This document shows positions 6,070-13,391 of a DNA stretch of 32,334 nt, piece after piece. A program made the position numbers and the translations under genes. Source of the DNA: JAVXAG01 sp040307645 (GTDB lineage: Bacteria > Bacillota > Clostridia > Peptostreptococcales > Anaerovoracaceae); assembly GCA_040307645.1 (NCBI GenBank), contig JAWRJF010000048.1, positions 1-32,334 of the forward strand. Reading direction: 5' to 3'. The notes beneath the pieces are model-generated. The model was given only the letters and a program-made list of their open reading frames with translations. It was not told the origin of the DNA and made no database searches. Each line of letters opens with the position of its first letter. Positions within the stretch are counted from its first letter, which is position 1.

Positions 6070-8085
6070 ATGTTGAATTGGATTGCTCCAATTTCAGCTG
6101 CTCTTGGTCTGATTGTGGCATTTTGCTTAGCTGCATGGATTGGTAAGGCTGAAGAAGGAACAGACAGAATGAAGGAAATTGCCGGGTACATCAGAGAAGG
6201 TGCGATGGCGTTCCTAAGAAGAGAATATAAAACAATGGTAATTGTAGTCGTTGTTTTATTCTTAGCAATTGGTTTCGGATTACAAAGCTGGGTGACTGCA
6301 GTGCTTTACTTAATAGGTGCATTGTTGTCAGTTTTAGCTGGTTACTTCGGAATGAAGGTTGCAACATTAGGTAATGTAAGAACTGCTGATGCAGCTATGA
6401 CATCAGGAATGCCTAAGGCTCTAAAAATTGCATTCAGAAGTGGTGCAGTTATGGGTCTTTGTGTAACAGGTCTTGGTCTTTTAGGTTTAGGACTAGTGTT
6501 CGTATTCTTAGATCTAGCTACAGTTGTACAGTGTGTAACAGGTTTTGGTCTTGGTGCTTCATCAATGGCTCTTTTCGGAAGAGTAGGTGGTGGTATCTAC
6601 ACTAAGGCTGCAGACGTAGGAGCTGACCTTGTAGGTAAGGTTGAAGCTGGCATCCCTGAGGATGACCCAAGAAACCCTGCTGTTATTGCTGATAACGTAG
6701 GTGACAATGTTGGTGACGTTGCCGGAATGGGATCTGACTTATTTGAATCATATGTTGGTTCAATTATTTCTGCTATTACTCTTGCAGCAGTTGCAGTACA
6801 AACTGCTCCAGAAATGGCGACTTTCTCAGAAGAAACAGCAGCATTATTCCCACTTGTATTATCAGGTATTGGTATTTTAGCTTCAATAATAGGTATTTTG
6901 TTAGTTAGAGGTAATGAAAACACTAATCCTGCTTCTGCATTAAACATGGGAACTTATATCAGTGGTATTATTGTTATCGTATGTGCAGTATTCTTAAGTA
7001 AGAGTATGCTAGGTGATTTCACTTATGCTGCAGCAATTATTGCAGGATTAATTGTAGGTATTGCAATCGGTAAGGTAACAGAAGTATATACTTCCGGTGA
7101 TTATAAATCAGTACAGAGAATTGCTGAACAGTCTCAGACTGGAGCGGCTACTACTATTATCAGTGGTCTTGGTGTTGGTATGATGTCTACATTATGGCCA
7201 ATTATTTTCATCGCAATTGGTATCTTTGTTGCTTACCAGTTTGCAGGATTATATGGAATTGCTCTTGCTGCAGTTGGAATGCTTTCAACAGCAGGTATGA
7301 CAGTAGCTGTTGATGCTTATGGACCAGTTTCAGATAATGCTGGTGGTATTGCAGAAATGTCAGACCTTCCAGATGAAGTAAGAGAAATCACTGATAAACT
7401 TGACTCAGTAGGTAATACTACTGCTGCTATTGGCAAGGGTTTTGCTATTGGTTCAGCTGCATTAACAGCATTAGCATTATTTGCTTCATATGCTACTGTA
7501 ACAGGACTAAGCACAGTTAGTTTATTAGAACCAATTGTAATTATTGGATTATTTATAGGTGCTATGCTTCCATTCTTATTCTCTGCATTAACTATGAATT
7601 CAGTAGGTAAAGCTGCTAATGAGATGATTGAAGAAGTAAGAAGACAATTTAGAGAAAATAAAGGAATTATGGAAGGCACTTCAAAGCCTGATTATGCTAG
7701 ATGCGTTGATATTTCAACGGCAGCAGCATTAAAAGAAATGGTAATTCCAGGTTTACTTGCAATTGTTGCACCACTTGCAGTAGGTGTAGTACTAGGACCT
7801 GAAGCTTTAGGTGGTATGCTTGCTGGAGCATTGTCTTCAGGTGTGTTAATGGCAATCATGATGGCAAATGCTGGCGGTGCTTGGGATAACGCAAAGAAAT
7901 ACATTGAAGAAGGTCATTTTGGCGGTAAAGGTTCAGATCCTCATAAGGCTGCCGTAGTTGGTGATACAGTAGGTGATCCATTTAAGGATACTTCTGGTCC
8001 ATCAATAAATATCTTAATCAAGTTAATGACAATTGTTGCAGTAGTATTTGCACCATTATTTGTTGAAATTGGAGGATTATTATAA
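6070..8085 (+). CDS. hppA: membrane-bound, ion-translocating pyrophosphatase (K+-dependent type)
   Basis: Couples hydrolysis of pyrophosphate to export of H+ or Na+ across the cytoplasmic membrane. The protein has 671 residues from the ATG at 6070, which has AGGAGG 6 bases upstream; an in-frame GTG at 6028 has no ribosome site. About 16 membrane helices are expected, and hydrophobic segments fill the sequence. The pyrophosphate site motif DVGADLVGKVEAGIPEDDPR is followed by VIADNVGDNVGDVAGMGSDLFES, and a second acidic site GDTVGDPFKDTSGPS lies near the C-terminus. GNTTAAIGKG has Ala where K+-independent enzymes have Lys, so K+ is probably required. The Glu in DLFESY occurs in both Na+ and H+ pumps, so the ion cannot be decided. 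It has its own promoter and terminator. Confidence 0.96.
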   Translation: MLNWIAPISAALGLIVAFCLAAWIGKAEEGTDRMKEIAGYIREGAMAFLRREYKTMVIVVVVLFLAIGFGLQSWVTAVLYLIGALLSVLAGYFGMKVATLGNVRTADAAMTSGMPKALKIAFRSGAVMGLCVTGLGLLGLGLVFVFLDLATVVQCVTGFGLGASSMALFGRVGGGIYTKAADVGADLVGKVEAGIPEDDPRNPAVIADNVGDNVGDVAGMGSDLFESYVGSIISAITLAAVAVQTAPEMATFSEETAALFPLVLSGIGILASIIGILLVRGNENTNPASALNMGTYISGIIVIVCAVFLSKSMLGDFTYAAAIIAGLIVGIAIGKVTEVYTSGDYKSVQRIAEQSQTGAATTIISGLGVGMMSTLWPIIFIAIGIFVAYQFAGLYGIALAAVGMLSTAGMTVAVDAYGPVSDNAGGIAEMSDLPDEVREITDKLDSVGNTTAAIGKGFAIGSAALTALALFASYATVTGLSTVSLLEPIVIIGLFIGAMLPFLFSALTMNSVGKAANEMIEEVRRQFRENKGIMEGTSKPDYARCVDISTAAALKEMVIPGLLAIVAPLAVGVVLGPEALGGMLAGALSSGVLMAIMMANAGGAWDNAKKYIEEGHFGGKGSDPHKAAVVGDTVGDPFKDTSGPSINILIKLMTIVAVVFAPLFVEIGGLL

Positions 8086-8125
8086 TCTTTAATTTCTGGA
8101 CAAGTTATTAAACTCTAGATGTAAA

Positions 8126-8159
8126 ATGGAGGTGGATTTAATTATCTACCTCCATTTTT
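8126..8159 (+). terminator. intrinsic terminator after hppA
   Basis: A 12-bp stem (8126-8137 with 8144-8155, including one G-U pair), a TTAATT loop, and a T-run. It ends the hppA transcript 40 bases after the stop codon. Confidence 0.9.
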
Positions 8160-8235
8160 GCTACTTAAAAGATATAATAAACTAATTTTAATAATCTAGA
8201 CATTATTATAGTATAGATATAAAGAGAGGTGTAAT

Positions 8236-9642
8236 ATGGATTGGATTATTGAAATTAATAATACCGTAAATGGTATTGTATGGGGAGTCCCAATGATGGT
8301 TCTTATTGCAGGTGCAGGTATTTACTATACTATAAGAACTGATTTTTTACAGTTTAAGAAATTTGGCTATGCCATGAAGAGCACAATAGGTAAGTGTTTT
8401 CAAAGAACTAAGGCAAAGGAAGGAGCTGTAACCCCATTTCAAGCTATGACTACAGCCCTGGCAGCTACTGTTGGAACTGGTAATATTGCAGGTGTAGCAG
8501 GTGCTATTGCACTGGGTGGACCGGGTGCAGTGTTTTGGATGTGGCTGTCAGCGTTATTTGGAATGGCTACAAAATATGCAGAAGTAACTCTTGCCATTAA
8601 CTATCGTGAACGTAATAAAAACGGGGACTGGGTTGGCGGACCCATGTATTATATAAAAAATGGGCTAGGTTATAGATGGAAATGGATTGCAGTTTTATTC
8701 TCTATTTTTGGAGGTATTGCAGCCTTCGGAATAGGAAATATGACTCAGGTTAATACAATTGCCTCTTCCATAGGTACAGTTGTTACAACATTTAATCCTA
8801 GTGCAGTGGAAAAAATTGGAATGATAAATATAATTGTAGGTGTTACTATCGCAATAATAGCGGCGCTGGTCCTTTTAGGTGGTGTAAAGAGAATAGGTTC
8901 AGTTACAGAAAAATTAGTTCCCTTAATGGCTGCGCTTTATATCATTGGGACATTAATTGTAATTAGTACCCATTGGCAACATATTGGCACTACTTTTCTT
9001 TCAATATTTGAAGGTGCTTTTAATCCTGATGCTGTAATAGGCGGTGGTTTAGGTATAGGAATTACTGCTGCTATTAGAAGTGGAGTAGGACGCGGAGTTT
9101 TCTCAAATGAAGCTGGTCTAGGTTCAGCACCAATAGCCCATGCAGCAGCAGATACTGACTCTGCAGTGAAACAAGGTTTATTTGGAATATTCGAGGTTTT
9201 TGCAGATACAATAGTCATCTGTACTTTAACTGCCCTTACTATTTTAGTTTCTGGCACTGCTATTACATATGGTGAGACGGCAGGTGTAGAGCTAACAATA
9301 TCTGCGTTTACCATGACTTTTAATGGTGAAATAGCAAGCGTTTTAGTTGCTATAGGTATTACACTATTTGCGACATCAACGATTTTGAGCTGGGGCCTTT
9401 ATGGAACACGTTGTGCAGAGTTTTTGTTTGGGTCTAAAATAATAAAGGGATATCAGACAGTTTTCATCTTATTTATAGTTGTTGGTGCAACTATGGAATT
9501 ATCAACTGCGTGGAAAATCGCAGATACTTTAAATGGTCTTATGGCAATACCTAACTTAATTGCTTTAATTGCTTTGTCAGGAACAGTTGTAAAATTAACA
9601 AAAGATTATTTTAATAAAATAGGGAGGGAAATGTTTGGCTAA
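8236..9642 (+). CDS. sodium:alanine (AGCS family) amino-acid symporter
   Basis: An inner-membrane symporter of 468 residues that imports alanine, glycine or a similar amino acid with Na+ (or H+). Family signatures are visible: the N-terminal VNGIVWGVPMMVLIAGAGIYYTIRT region, ATVGTGNIAGVAGAIALGGPGAVFWMWLSALFGMATKYAE, GGPMYYI, and GRGVFSNEAGLGSAPIAHAAA in the second half. About 10-11 membrane helices are apparent. GAGAGG precedes the ATG. The gene overlaps the next one by 8 bases. Substrate cannot be set from sequence. If hppA pumps Na+, the two neighbours would form an energy-coupled pair, but hppA has its own terminator and the pairing is only suggestive. Confidence 0.93.
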   Translation: MDWIIEINNTVNGIVWGVPMMVLIAGAGIYYTIRTDFLQFKKFGYAMKSTIGKCFQRTKAKEGAVTPFQAMTTALAATVGTGNIAGVAGAIALGGPGAVFWMWLSALFGMATKYAEVTLAINYRERNKNGDWVGGPMYYIKNGLGYRWKWIAVLFSIFGGIAAFGIGNMTQVNTIASSIGTVVTTFNPSAVEKIGMINIIVGVTIAIIAALVLLGGVKRIGSVTEKLVPLMAALYIIGTLIVISTHWQHIGTTFLSIFEGAFNPDAVIGGGLGIGITAAIRSGVGRGVFSNEAGLGSAPIAHAAADTDSAVKQGLFGIFEVFADTIVICTLTALTILVSGTAITYGETAGVELTISAFTMTFNGEIASVLVAIGITLFATSTILSWGLYGTRCAEFLFGSKIIKGYQTVFILFIVVGATMELSTAWKIADTLNGLMAIPNLIALIALSGTVVKLTKDYFNKIGREMFG

Positions 9643-10135
9643 AAAGAATAGAATAAAAGAAATTAAGACCAATGCAATACGAATTGTAGAAGCAAACAGC
9701 TTGAATTATGAAACCCATAGATATGATCCAGACAATGGTATAGATGGGGTTTCTGTTTCAATATCTACGGGGATGGATCCTAACAAAGTATTTAAGACAT
9801 TGGTGGTAGTAGGTGCATCTAAAGAAAATTATGTATGCGTAATACCTGTAAATCAGGAATTAGATCTAAAAAAAGCGGCAAAGATTTTAGGTGAAAAGAA
9901 TATTGAGATGATTCCTGTGAAGACTCTTCTTAACACTACAGGCTATATAAAAGGTGGATGTTCTCCAATTGGTATGAAAAAGCTGTTTAAAACTATAATT
10001 CATGAAACAGCTAAAGAATTTGACACTATTTGTGTAAGCGGTGGTAGAGTAGGTCTTCAAATAGAGTTAAATGGTATAGAGTTATCCCAATTAATACAGG
10101 CAGAATTTGGAGATATAATTAAAAAAGTAGATTAA
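9635..10135 (+). CDS. ybaK: YbaK/ProX-type aminoacyl-tRNA deacylase (Cys-tRNA(Pro) deacylase)
   Basis: A 166-residue editing protein of the YbaK family, which in trans hydrolyses mischarged Cys-tRNA(Pro). Recognisable are the KTNAIRIVEANSLNYETHRYDP opening, the conserved VFKTLVV with the functional Lys, the central VIPVNQELDLKKAAKILG, and the GYIKGGCSPIGMKK loop and SGGRVGLQIELN near the end. The start is a TTG at 9635 with GGGAGGG 5 bases upstream, overlapping the symporter stop, so translation is probably coupled. A strong bidirectional terminator follows. Confidence 0.9.
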   Translation: MAKKNRIKEIKTNAIRIVEANSLNYETHRYDPDNGIDGVSVSISTGMDPNKVFKTLVVVGASKENYVCVIPVNQELDLKKAAKILGEKNIEMIPVKTLLNTTGYIKGGCSPIGMKKLFKTIIHETAKEFDTICVSGGRVGLQIELNGIELSQLIQAEFGDIIKKVD

Positions 10136-10136
10136 G

Positions 10137-10180
10137 TAAAACATAAAAGGAGTTGATTTTACAACTCCTTTTATGTTTTA
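10137..10180. terminator. bidirectional intrinsic terminator between ybaK and crotonase
   Basis: A perfect 19-bp stem (10137-10155 with 10162-10180), loop ATTTTA. A-rich on the left arm and T-rich on the right, it can serve ybaK (plus) and the converging crotonase gene (minus). Confidence 0.93.
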
Positions 10181-10183
10181 TAG

Positions 10184-10960
10184 TTATTTGTTTTTAAATT
10201 CTGGTGTTCTTTTTTCTAGGAAAGCTTTCATCCCTTCAGTTTTATCATCTGAACCAAAAGCTGCTGTAAATGTTTCAATTTCAAATTTACTTGCAGACTT
10301 CATATCCATATCATAGCCATTATTTATAGCTGACTTAGCGATTCCAATGGCTATAGGGGCTTTTGACATTATTGTTCTTGCAACGGTCTCGGCAGTTTCC
10401 ATCAATTCTTCAGGTGCAACAATCTTTTCAACAAGACCGATTCTATATGCTTCAGACGCAGGAATAATCTCTGCTGTCATAATAAGGTATTTTGCCATAC
10501 CTTTACCAACTAATCTTGCTAATCTCTGAGTTCCGCCAAAGCCAGGAATAATACCAAGACCAACTTCAGGCTGACCAAATTTTGCTTTTTCTGATGCAAT
10601 TCTAATATCACATGCCATAGATAGTTCACATCCTCCACCGAGAGCAAAACCGTTTACAGCGGCGATTACAGGCTTCTCAATGGATTCAATTAAATTCATA
10701 ACCTTGTGGCCTAGAATCATCATATTTCTGCCTTGTAAAGCATTTAATCCGCTCATCTGGGCAATATCAGCACCAGCGACGAAAGCTTTACCTTCACCAG
10801 TCAATATGACTGCTTTTACATTTTCATCTTTTTCGATTGCAGTAAAAACCTGGAGTAATTCTTCTAAAACATCTTCATTTAAAGCGTTCATAGCCTTAGG
10901 CCTACTAATTGTTACTAAACCCATTCCTTCTTTAACTTCATATTTAATGTTCTCATACAT
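10184..10960 (-). CDS. crt: enoyl-CoA hydratase/isomerase family protein (crotonase; probable 3-hydroxybutyryl-CoA dehydratase)
   Basis: A 258-residue crotonase-fold enzyme, likely hydrating crotonyl-CoA or dehydrating 3-hydroxybutyryl-CoA. The oxyanion-hole segments are GKAFVAGADIAQM and NGFALGGGCELSMACD, the first catalytic Glu is in GGGCEL, and the second is in GQPEVGLGIIPGFGGTQRL. Clostridial crt is normally in a bcs cluster with bcd, etfBA, hbd and thl; here it stands alone beside thiamine genes, so the physiological substrate is less certain. AAAGGAA lies before the ATG. It has its own promoter inside the end of thiT, with tandem repeats over the -10. Confidence 0.88.
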   Translation of the reverse strand: MYENIKYEVKEGMGLVTISRPKAMNALNEDVLEELLQVFTAIEKDENVKAVILTGEGKAFVAGADIAQMSGLNALQGRNMMILGHKVMNLIESIEKPVIAAVNGFALGGGCELSMACDIRIASEKAKFGQPEVGLGIIPGFGGTQRLARLVGKGMAKYLIMTAEIIPASEAYRIGLVEKIVAPEELMETAETVARTIMSKAPIAIGIAKSAINNGYDMDMKSASKFEIETFTAAFGSDDKTEGMKAFLEKRTPEFKNK

Positions 10961-10991
10961 AGCAATATTTCCTTTCTCTAGAAAAAATAAT

Positions 10992-11018
10992 GATATTGTT
11001 GATATTGTTAATATTGTA
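10992..11018. repeat. three 9-bp tandem repeats over the crotonase promoter
   Basis: GATATTGTT (10992-11000), GATATTGTT (11001-11009) and AATATTGTA (11010-11018) lie head to tail in the 63-base gap between thiT and crt. The third copy contains the -10 of the minus-strand promoter and the other two cover the expected transcription start and early leader, where a repressor would act. Confidence 0.75.
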
Positions 11019-11041
11019 ACATACTAAATTCGTTTTTTCAA
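11013..11041 (-). promoter_or_regulatory. sigma-A type promoter for crotonase
   Basis: Reading on the minus strand: TTGAAA (11041-11036), a 17-base spacer, TACAAT (11018-11013). The -35 lies within the last codons of thiT. Confidence 0.65.
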
Positions 11042-11656
11042 ACTTTCTAGAGCTTTTTTTACAGGAGGTAGTGAAATTACAATAACAGTAATAATACACT
11101 CAACACCTAAGTATGTAATATTATACCATAATGACCATGTAACTGCATTGAAGCCTTCTGGTGCATAAGAACCAAAGAATATGATTCCTGATATTAATGC
11201 ACAAAAATACCTTCCTATAACTCCTAAAATATAGCCAGACACAAGACCGTTTTTACGGTTTCTCATAATACCGGAAAGGCCCATTGCACCATAGGCAAGT
11301 GGATAATCTATAAGAAGTTGGAGAGGGTGGATTACATAAGGACCAAAAATAAGATTAAGAAGTCCGAGACAAATTCCTGCCATTACAGCTCTTTTTGTTC
11401 CTAAATAATAACCACAAAGGGCTATAGGCAACATGCTTAAGGCTGTAACAGAACCACCTTGTGGCATTTGAAATAGCTTTATTTCACCAAGTCCTACAGC
11501 TAAAGCTATCATCAGTGCGGAAATAGTAAGCGCTTTTATATCAACCTTACTATTTTTTTCCGGAATTAAAATAAGAATAAATAAAATAACGATTACACCA
11601 ACTGTAATTAGTTGGCCGCTGGTGGATTCAAAGAATCCTTGCAAATTTTCAAACAT
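11024..11656 (-). CDS. thiT: thiamine transporter ThiT (ECF S-component)
   Basis: The substrate-binding membrane subunit for thiamine uptake, working with the shared ECF ATPases and EcfT, which are not in this window. The protein has 210 residues and about six helices, with an extra N-terminal hydrophobic segment (about residues 15-31). The family motif MPQGGSVTALSMLPI is clear, as are PLQLLIDYPLAYGAMGL and the conserved Trp-containing FNAVTWSLWYNITYL near the C-terminus. It is controlled by a TPP riboswitch immediately upstream. Its ribosome site AGGAGG is inside the hairpin of the expression platform, eight T residues from the ATG. The crotonase promoter overlaps its 3' end. Confidence 0.95.
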   Translation of the reverse strand: MFENLQGFFESTSGQLITVGVIVILFILILIPEKNSKVDIKALTISALMIALAVGLGEIKLFQMPQGGSVTALSMLPIALCGYYLGTKRAVMAGICLGLLNLIFGPYVIHPLQLLIDYPLAYGAMGLSGIMRNRKNGLVSGYILGVIGRYFCALISGIIFFGSYAPEGFNAVTWSLWYNITYLGVECIITVIVISLPPVKKALESLKKRI

Positions 11657-11683
11657 AAAAAAAACCTCCTTTAATCTAGGAGG
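11657..11683 (-). terminator. riboswitch expression platform: terminator-like hairpin that also holds the thiT ribosome site
   Basis: On the minus strand CCTCCT (11683-11678), a 7-base loop and AGGAGG (11670-11665) are followed directly by eight T residues and then the thiT ATG. The hairpin therefore looks like an intrinsic terminator and also buries the Shine-Dalgarno. TTCCC at 11687-11683 can pair instead with GGGAA (11733-11729) of the aptamer, which would break the hairpin when TPP is absent. Confidence 0.65.
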
Positions 11684-11726
11684 GGAACTAAATAGTAATT
11701 ATTCATACATTATATTATAAATAATC

Positions 11727-11794
11727 GCTTCCCTACGTCGGTACTGACCGAATCAGGTTATGAGGGTTTAAATCTCAGCATAAGCTCCCCTAGC
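11727..11794 (-). ncRNA. TPP riboswitch aptamer (THI element)
   Basis: On the minus strand the conserved elements occur in order: GCTAGGGGAGC, CTGAGA, AAACCCT, ACCTGATTCGGTCAGTACC, then GACGTAGGGAAGC, with GCT/AGC closing P1. This is a complete, compact thiamine-pyrophosphate aptamer upstream of thiT. Thiamine pyrophosphate would repress thiT expression. Confidence 0.95.
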
Positions 11795-11801
11795 TCCTAA
11801 A

Positions 11802-11830
11802 AGGATATTACTATTCTGATTATTTGTCAA
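11802..11830 (-). promoter_or_regulatory. promoter for the TPP riboswitch-thiT transcript
   Basis: On the minus strand a perfect TTGACA (11830-11825), a 17-base spacer and TATCCT (11807-11802). The -35 overlaps the end of the thiamine pyrophosphokinase gene, and transcription would start almost exactly at the aptamer's P1 stem. Confidence 0.6.
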
Positions 11831-12452
11831 TATCTTTCGATAAAATAACCAACAATTTACCATTTGTAACTTTTATAATAGCTTTTTCATCTGTTATCTC
11901 ATTACTTATTCCTAAAGTGGTTGAGTTTGTTAAGTCTGCATGACTAAGGGGATATTTTACTCCTCTAATAAAAACTCCAGTAGAAATATTACTATGGCTT
12001 ATTACAGACAGGTACTTAAAATCATTTTTTCTAATTGAAATAGTAGTGTTTTCAATTAAAAATACATAGTTTTGGTATGATAAAAGGGAAATGGACCGAC
12101 CAGGACTATTGTATTTATCCAGAAGACCTATATTGCCAAGGGTATGATCTAATCTGCCGCCTGTCCCTCCTAAAATAGTAATATCGGTAAATCCCATTTC
12201 ACATGCTTTCTTTACCGCTGCTTCAGTGTCTGTTATATCCTTTTCTTTTGATAATGTAACAACGAAGGCATCTGCAATTCTCGGTGGGTTAGATGAATCA
12301 AAATCTCCAATTATAAGATTGGGCTTAAAACCCAGTTGTTCTGCAATAATATACCCACCATCAGCACAAATTATATAGTCAAAGTATTTCTTTTGAAGTG
12401 AAATTCTTTCAGGGTATTCTAAATATGATGTAAAAATTAAACAGTTTGCCAT
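11820..12452 (-). CDS. thiN: thiamine pyrophosphokinase
   Basis: Transfers pyrophosphate from ATP to thiamine to make TPP, completing salvage of thiamine imported by ThiT. The protein has 210 residues from an ATG at 12452 with GGAG six bases upstream; an earlier in-frame TTG at 12464 would overlap that site and is less likely. Motifs of the catalytic domain are ICADGG (about residues 28-33), IIGDFDSS, KEKDITDTEAAV and GGTGGRLDHTLGN; the C-terminal half is the beta-rich thiamine-binding domain. It lies upstream of the riboswitch, so unlike thiT it does not appear to be under TPP control, although read-through from it would enter the riboswitch. Confidence 0.94.
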   Translation of the reverse strand: MANCLIFTSYLEYPERISLQKKYFDYIICADGGYIIAEQLGFKPNLIIGDFDSSNPPRIADAFVVTLSKEKDITDTEAAVKKACEMGFTDITILGGTGGRLDHTLGNIGLLDKYNSPGRSISLLSYQNYVFLIENTTISIRKNDFKYLSVISHSNISTGVFIRGVKYPLSHADLTNSTTLGISNEITDEKAIIKVTNGKLLVILSKDIDK

Positions 12453-12474
12453 TTTCTTCTCCAAATTCTTTCAA

Positions 12475-12503
12475 TTGTATTACTATAGAAAATATTATAT
12501 AAT
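12475..12503 (+). promoter_or_regulatory. sigma-A type promoter for the DUF975 gene
   Basis: TTGTAT (12475-12480), a 17-base spacer and a perfect TATAAT (12498-12503) in the 87-base divergent gap between thiN and the DUF975 gene. Confidence 0.6.
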
Positions 12504-12539
12504 ATTATATGTATATTTTAAAGAAGGAGTTTATAATTG

Positions 12540-13298
12540 ATGAATAATATTATAGTAAGAGAGACTGCTGGAGAGATAAGAGCAATTGCTCGTTATGCAC
12601 TTAGAGGAAATTGGGGAAAGGTTATGGTAGGATATGTTATATATTTTATGCTGTCAGTTGTTGTATCAGACGCATTGTCAATAATCTTTGACTCAGCATC
12701 CTATGGAATGGAGGTTCCTTATCTTGATAGATCTATTACGGTTTCATTCGTAAGCAATCTATATACTGCAGTAACAACAGGCGCTTTAATTTTAGGCTTG
12801 TCAAGTTTTTATATTAGTTTTTTTAGAAAGAAAGATATTAATTCCACATATGTTTTTAACGGTTTTGAATATTTTATTAAATCCCTTGGACTGTTTGTAA
12901 TGATTTCTATATTTTCTTTCCTTTGGGCTTTGTTATTCTTTATTCCAGGAATAATTGCAGCAATAAGATATAGCCAAGCATTTTATATTCTTGCAGACAA
13001 CCCAAACAAAGGAGTATTTCAATGTATTGATGAAAGTAAAACCTTAATGAAAGGCAATAAAGGAAGATTCTTTTATTTAATGCTTACCTTTATTGGTTGG
13101 TCTTTACTAGCTTCAATACCATATTTAATTATTCCTACTACAACGAGTGTAATATTAGATACTCTTATAGGTTATGTTGCAATGATACCTTTACTATTTG
13201 TATATGTATATGTATTTTGTGCAAGGACAGTATTTTATGAGTTGGTATCAGGTCATTTAATTGCAAAAAAAGAAGATCAGAATAATTTTACAATCTAA
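12540..13298 (+). CDS. DUF975 family integral membrane protein
   Basis: A 252-residue polytopic membrane protein of the DUF975 family; function unknown. The N-terminus (VRETAGEIRAIARYALRGNW) is the amphipathic family opening, followed by about five to six hydrophobic segments. The family signature FFIPGIIAAIRYSQAFYILAD, then CIDESKTLMKGNKGRFF and FIGWSLL, is well conserved. The ATG at 12540 is directly preceded by an in-frame TTG (12537); AAGGAG at 12524-12529 could serve either. No terminator is seen after it before the next gene, 93 bases on. Confidence 0.82.
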   Translation: MNNIIVRETAGEIRAIARYALRGNWGKVMVGYVIYFMLSVVVSDALSIIFDSASYGMEVPYLDRSITVSFVSNLYTAVTTGALILGLSSFYISFFRKKDINSTYVFNGFEYFIKSLGLFVMISIFSFLWALLFFIPGIIAAIRYSQAFYILADNPNKGVFQCIDESKTLMKGNKGRFFYLMLTFIGWSLLASIPYLIIPTTTSVILDTLIGYVAMIPLLFVYVYVFCARTVFYELVSGHLIAKKEDQNNFTI

Positions 13299-13333
13299 AA
13301 CTTAAAGAGAGGATAAAAACCCTGGATTTTGTA

Positions 13334-13364
13334 ACAGTTGACAAGAGTAAAAGCATATTATAAG
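13334..13364 (+). promoter_or_regulatory. possible promoter of the duplicated P-loop ATPase gene
   Basis: Two readings overlap. A perfect -35 TTGACA (13338-13343) is followed after 15 bases by TATAAG (13359-13364). Alternatively CATATTATA (13354-13362) fits the sporulation sigma-E/K -10 (CATANNNTA) with AC at 13334-13335, but the spacer is 18 rather than 16-17. Neither is ideal. Confidence 0.35.
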
Positions 13365-13391
13365 TATACTTATTAGATAGGAGGAGTTACC

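Noticed and set aside
8960..9000. TTGGCAC-like sequence resembling a sigma-54 promoter
   Set aside because: It lies within the AGCS coding region, lacks the TTGCA -12 element at the right spacing, and precedes no gene start.
6597..9314. Minus-strand open frames inside hppA and the AGCS symporter gene
   Set aside because: Ala/Ser/Pro/Ile-rich translations typical of the opposite strand of membrane-protein genes; no ribosome sites.
12485..12520. CATATAATA on the minus strand as a sporulation -10 for thiN
   Set aside because: The tract is nearly pure A/T and no AC lies at 16-17 bases; chance match.
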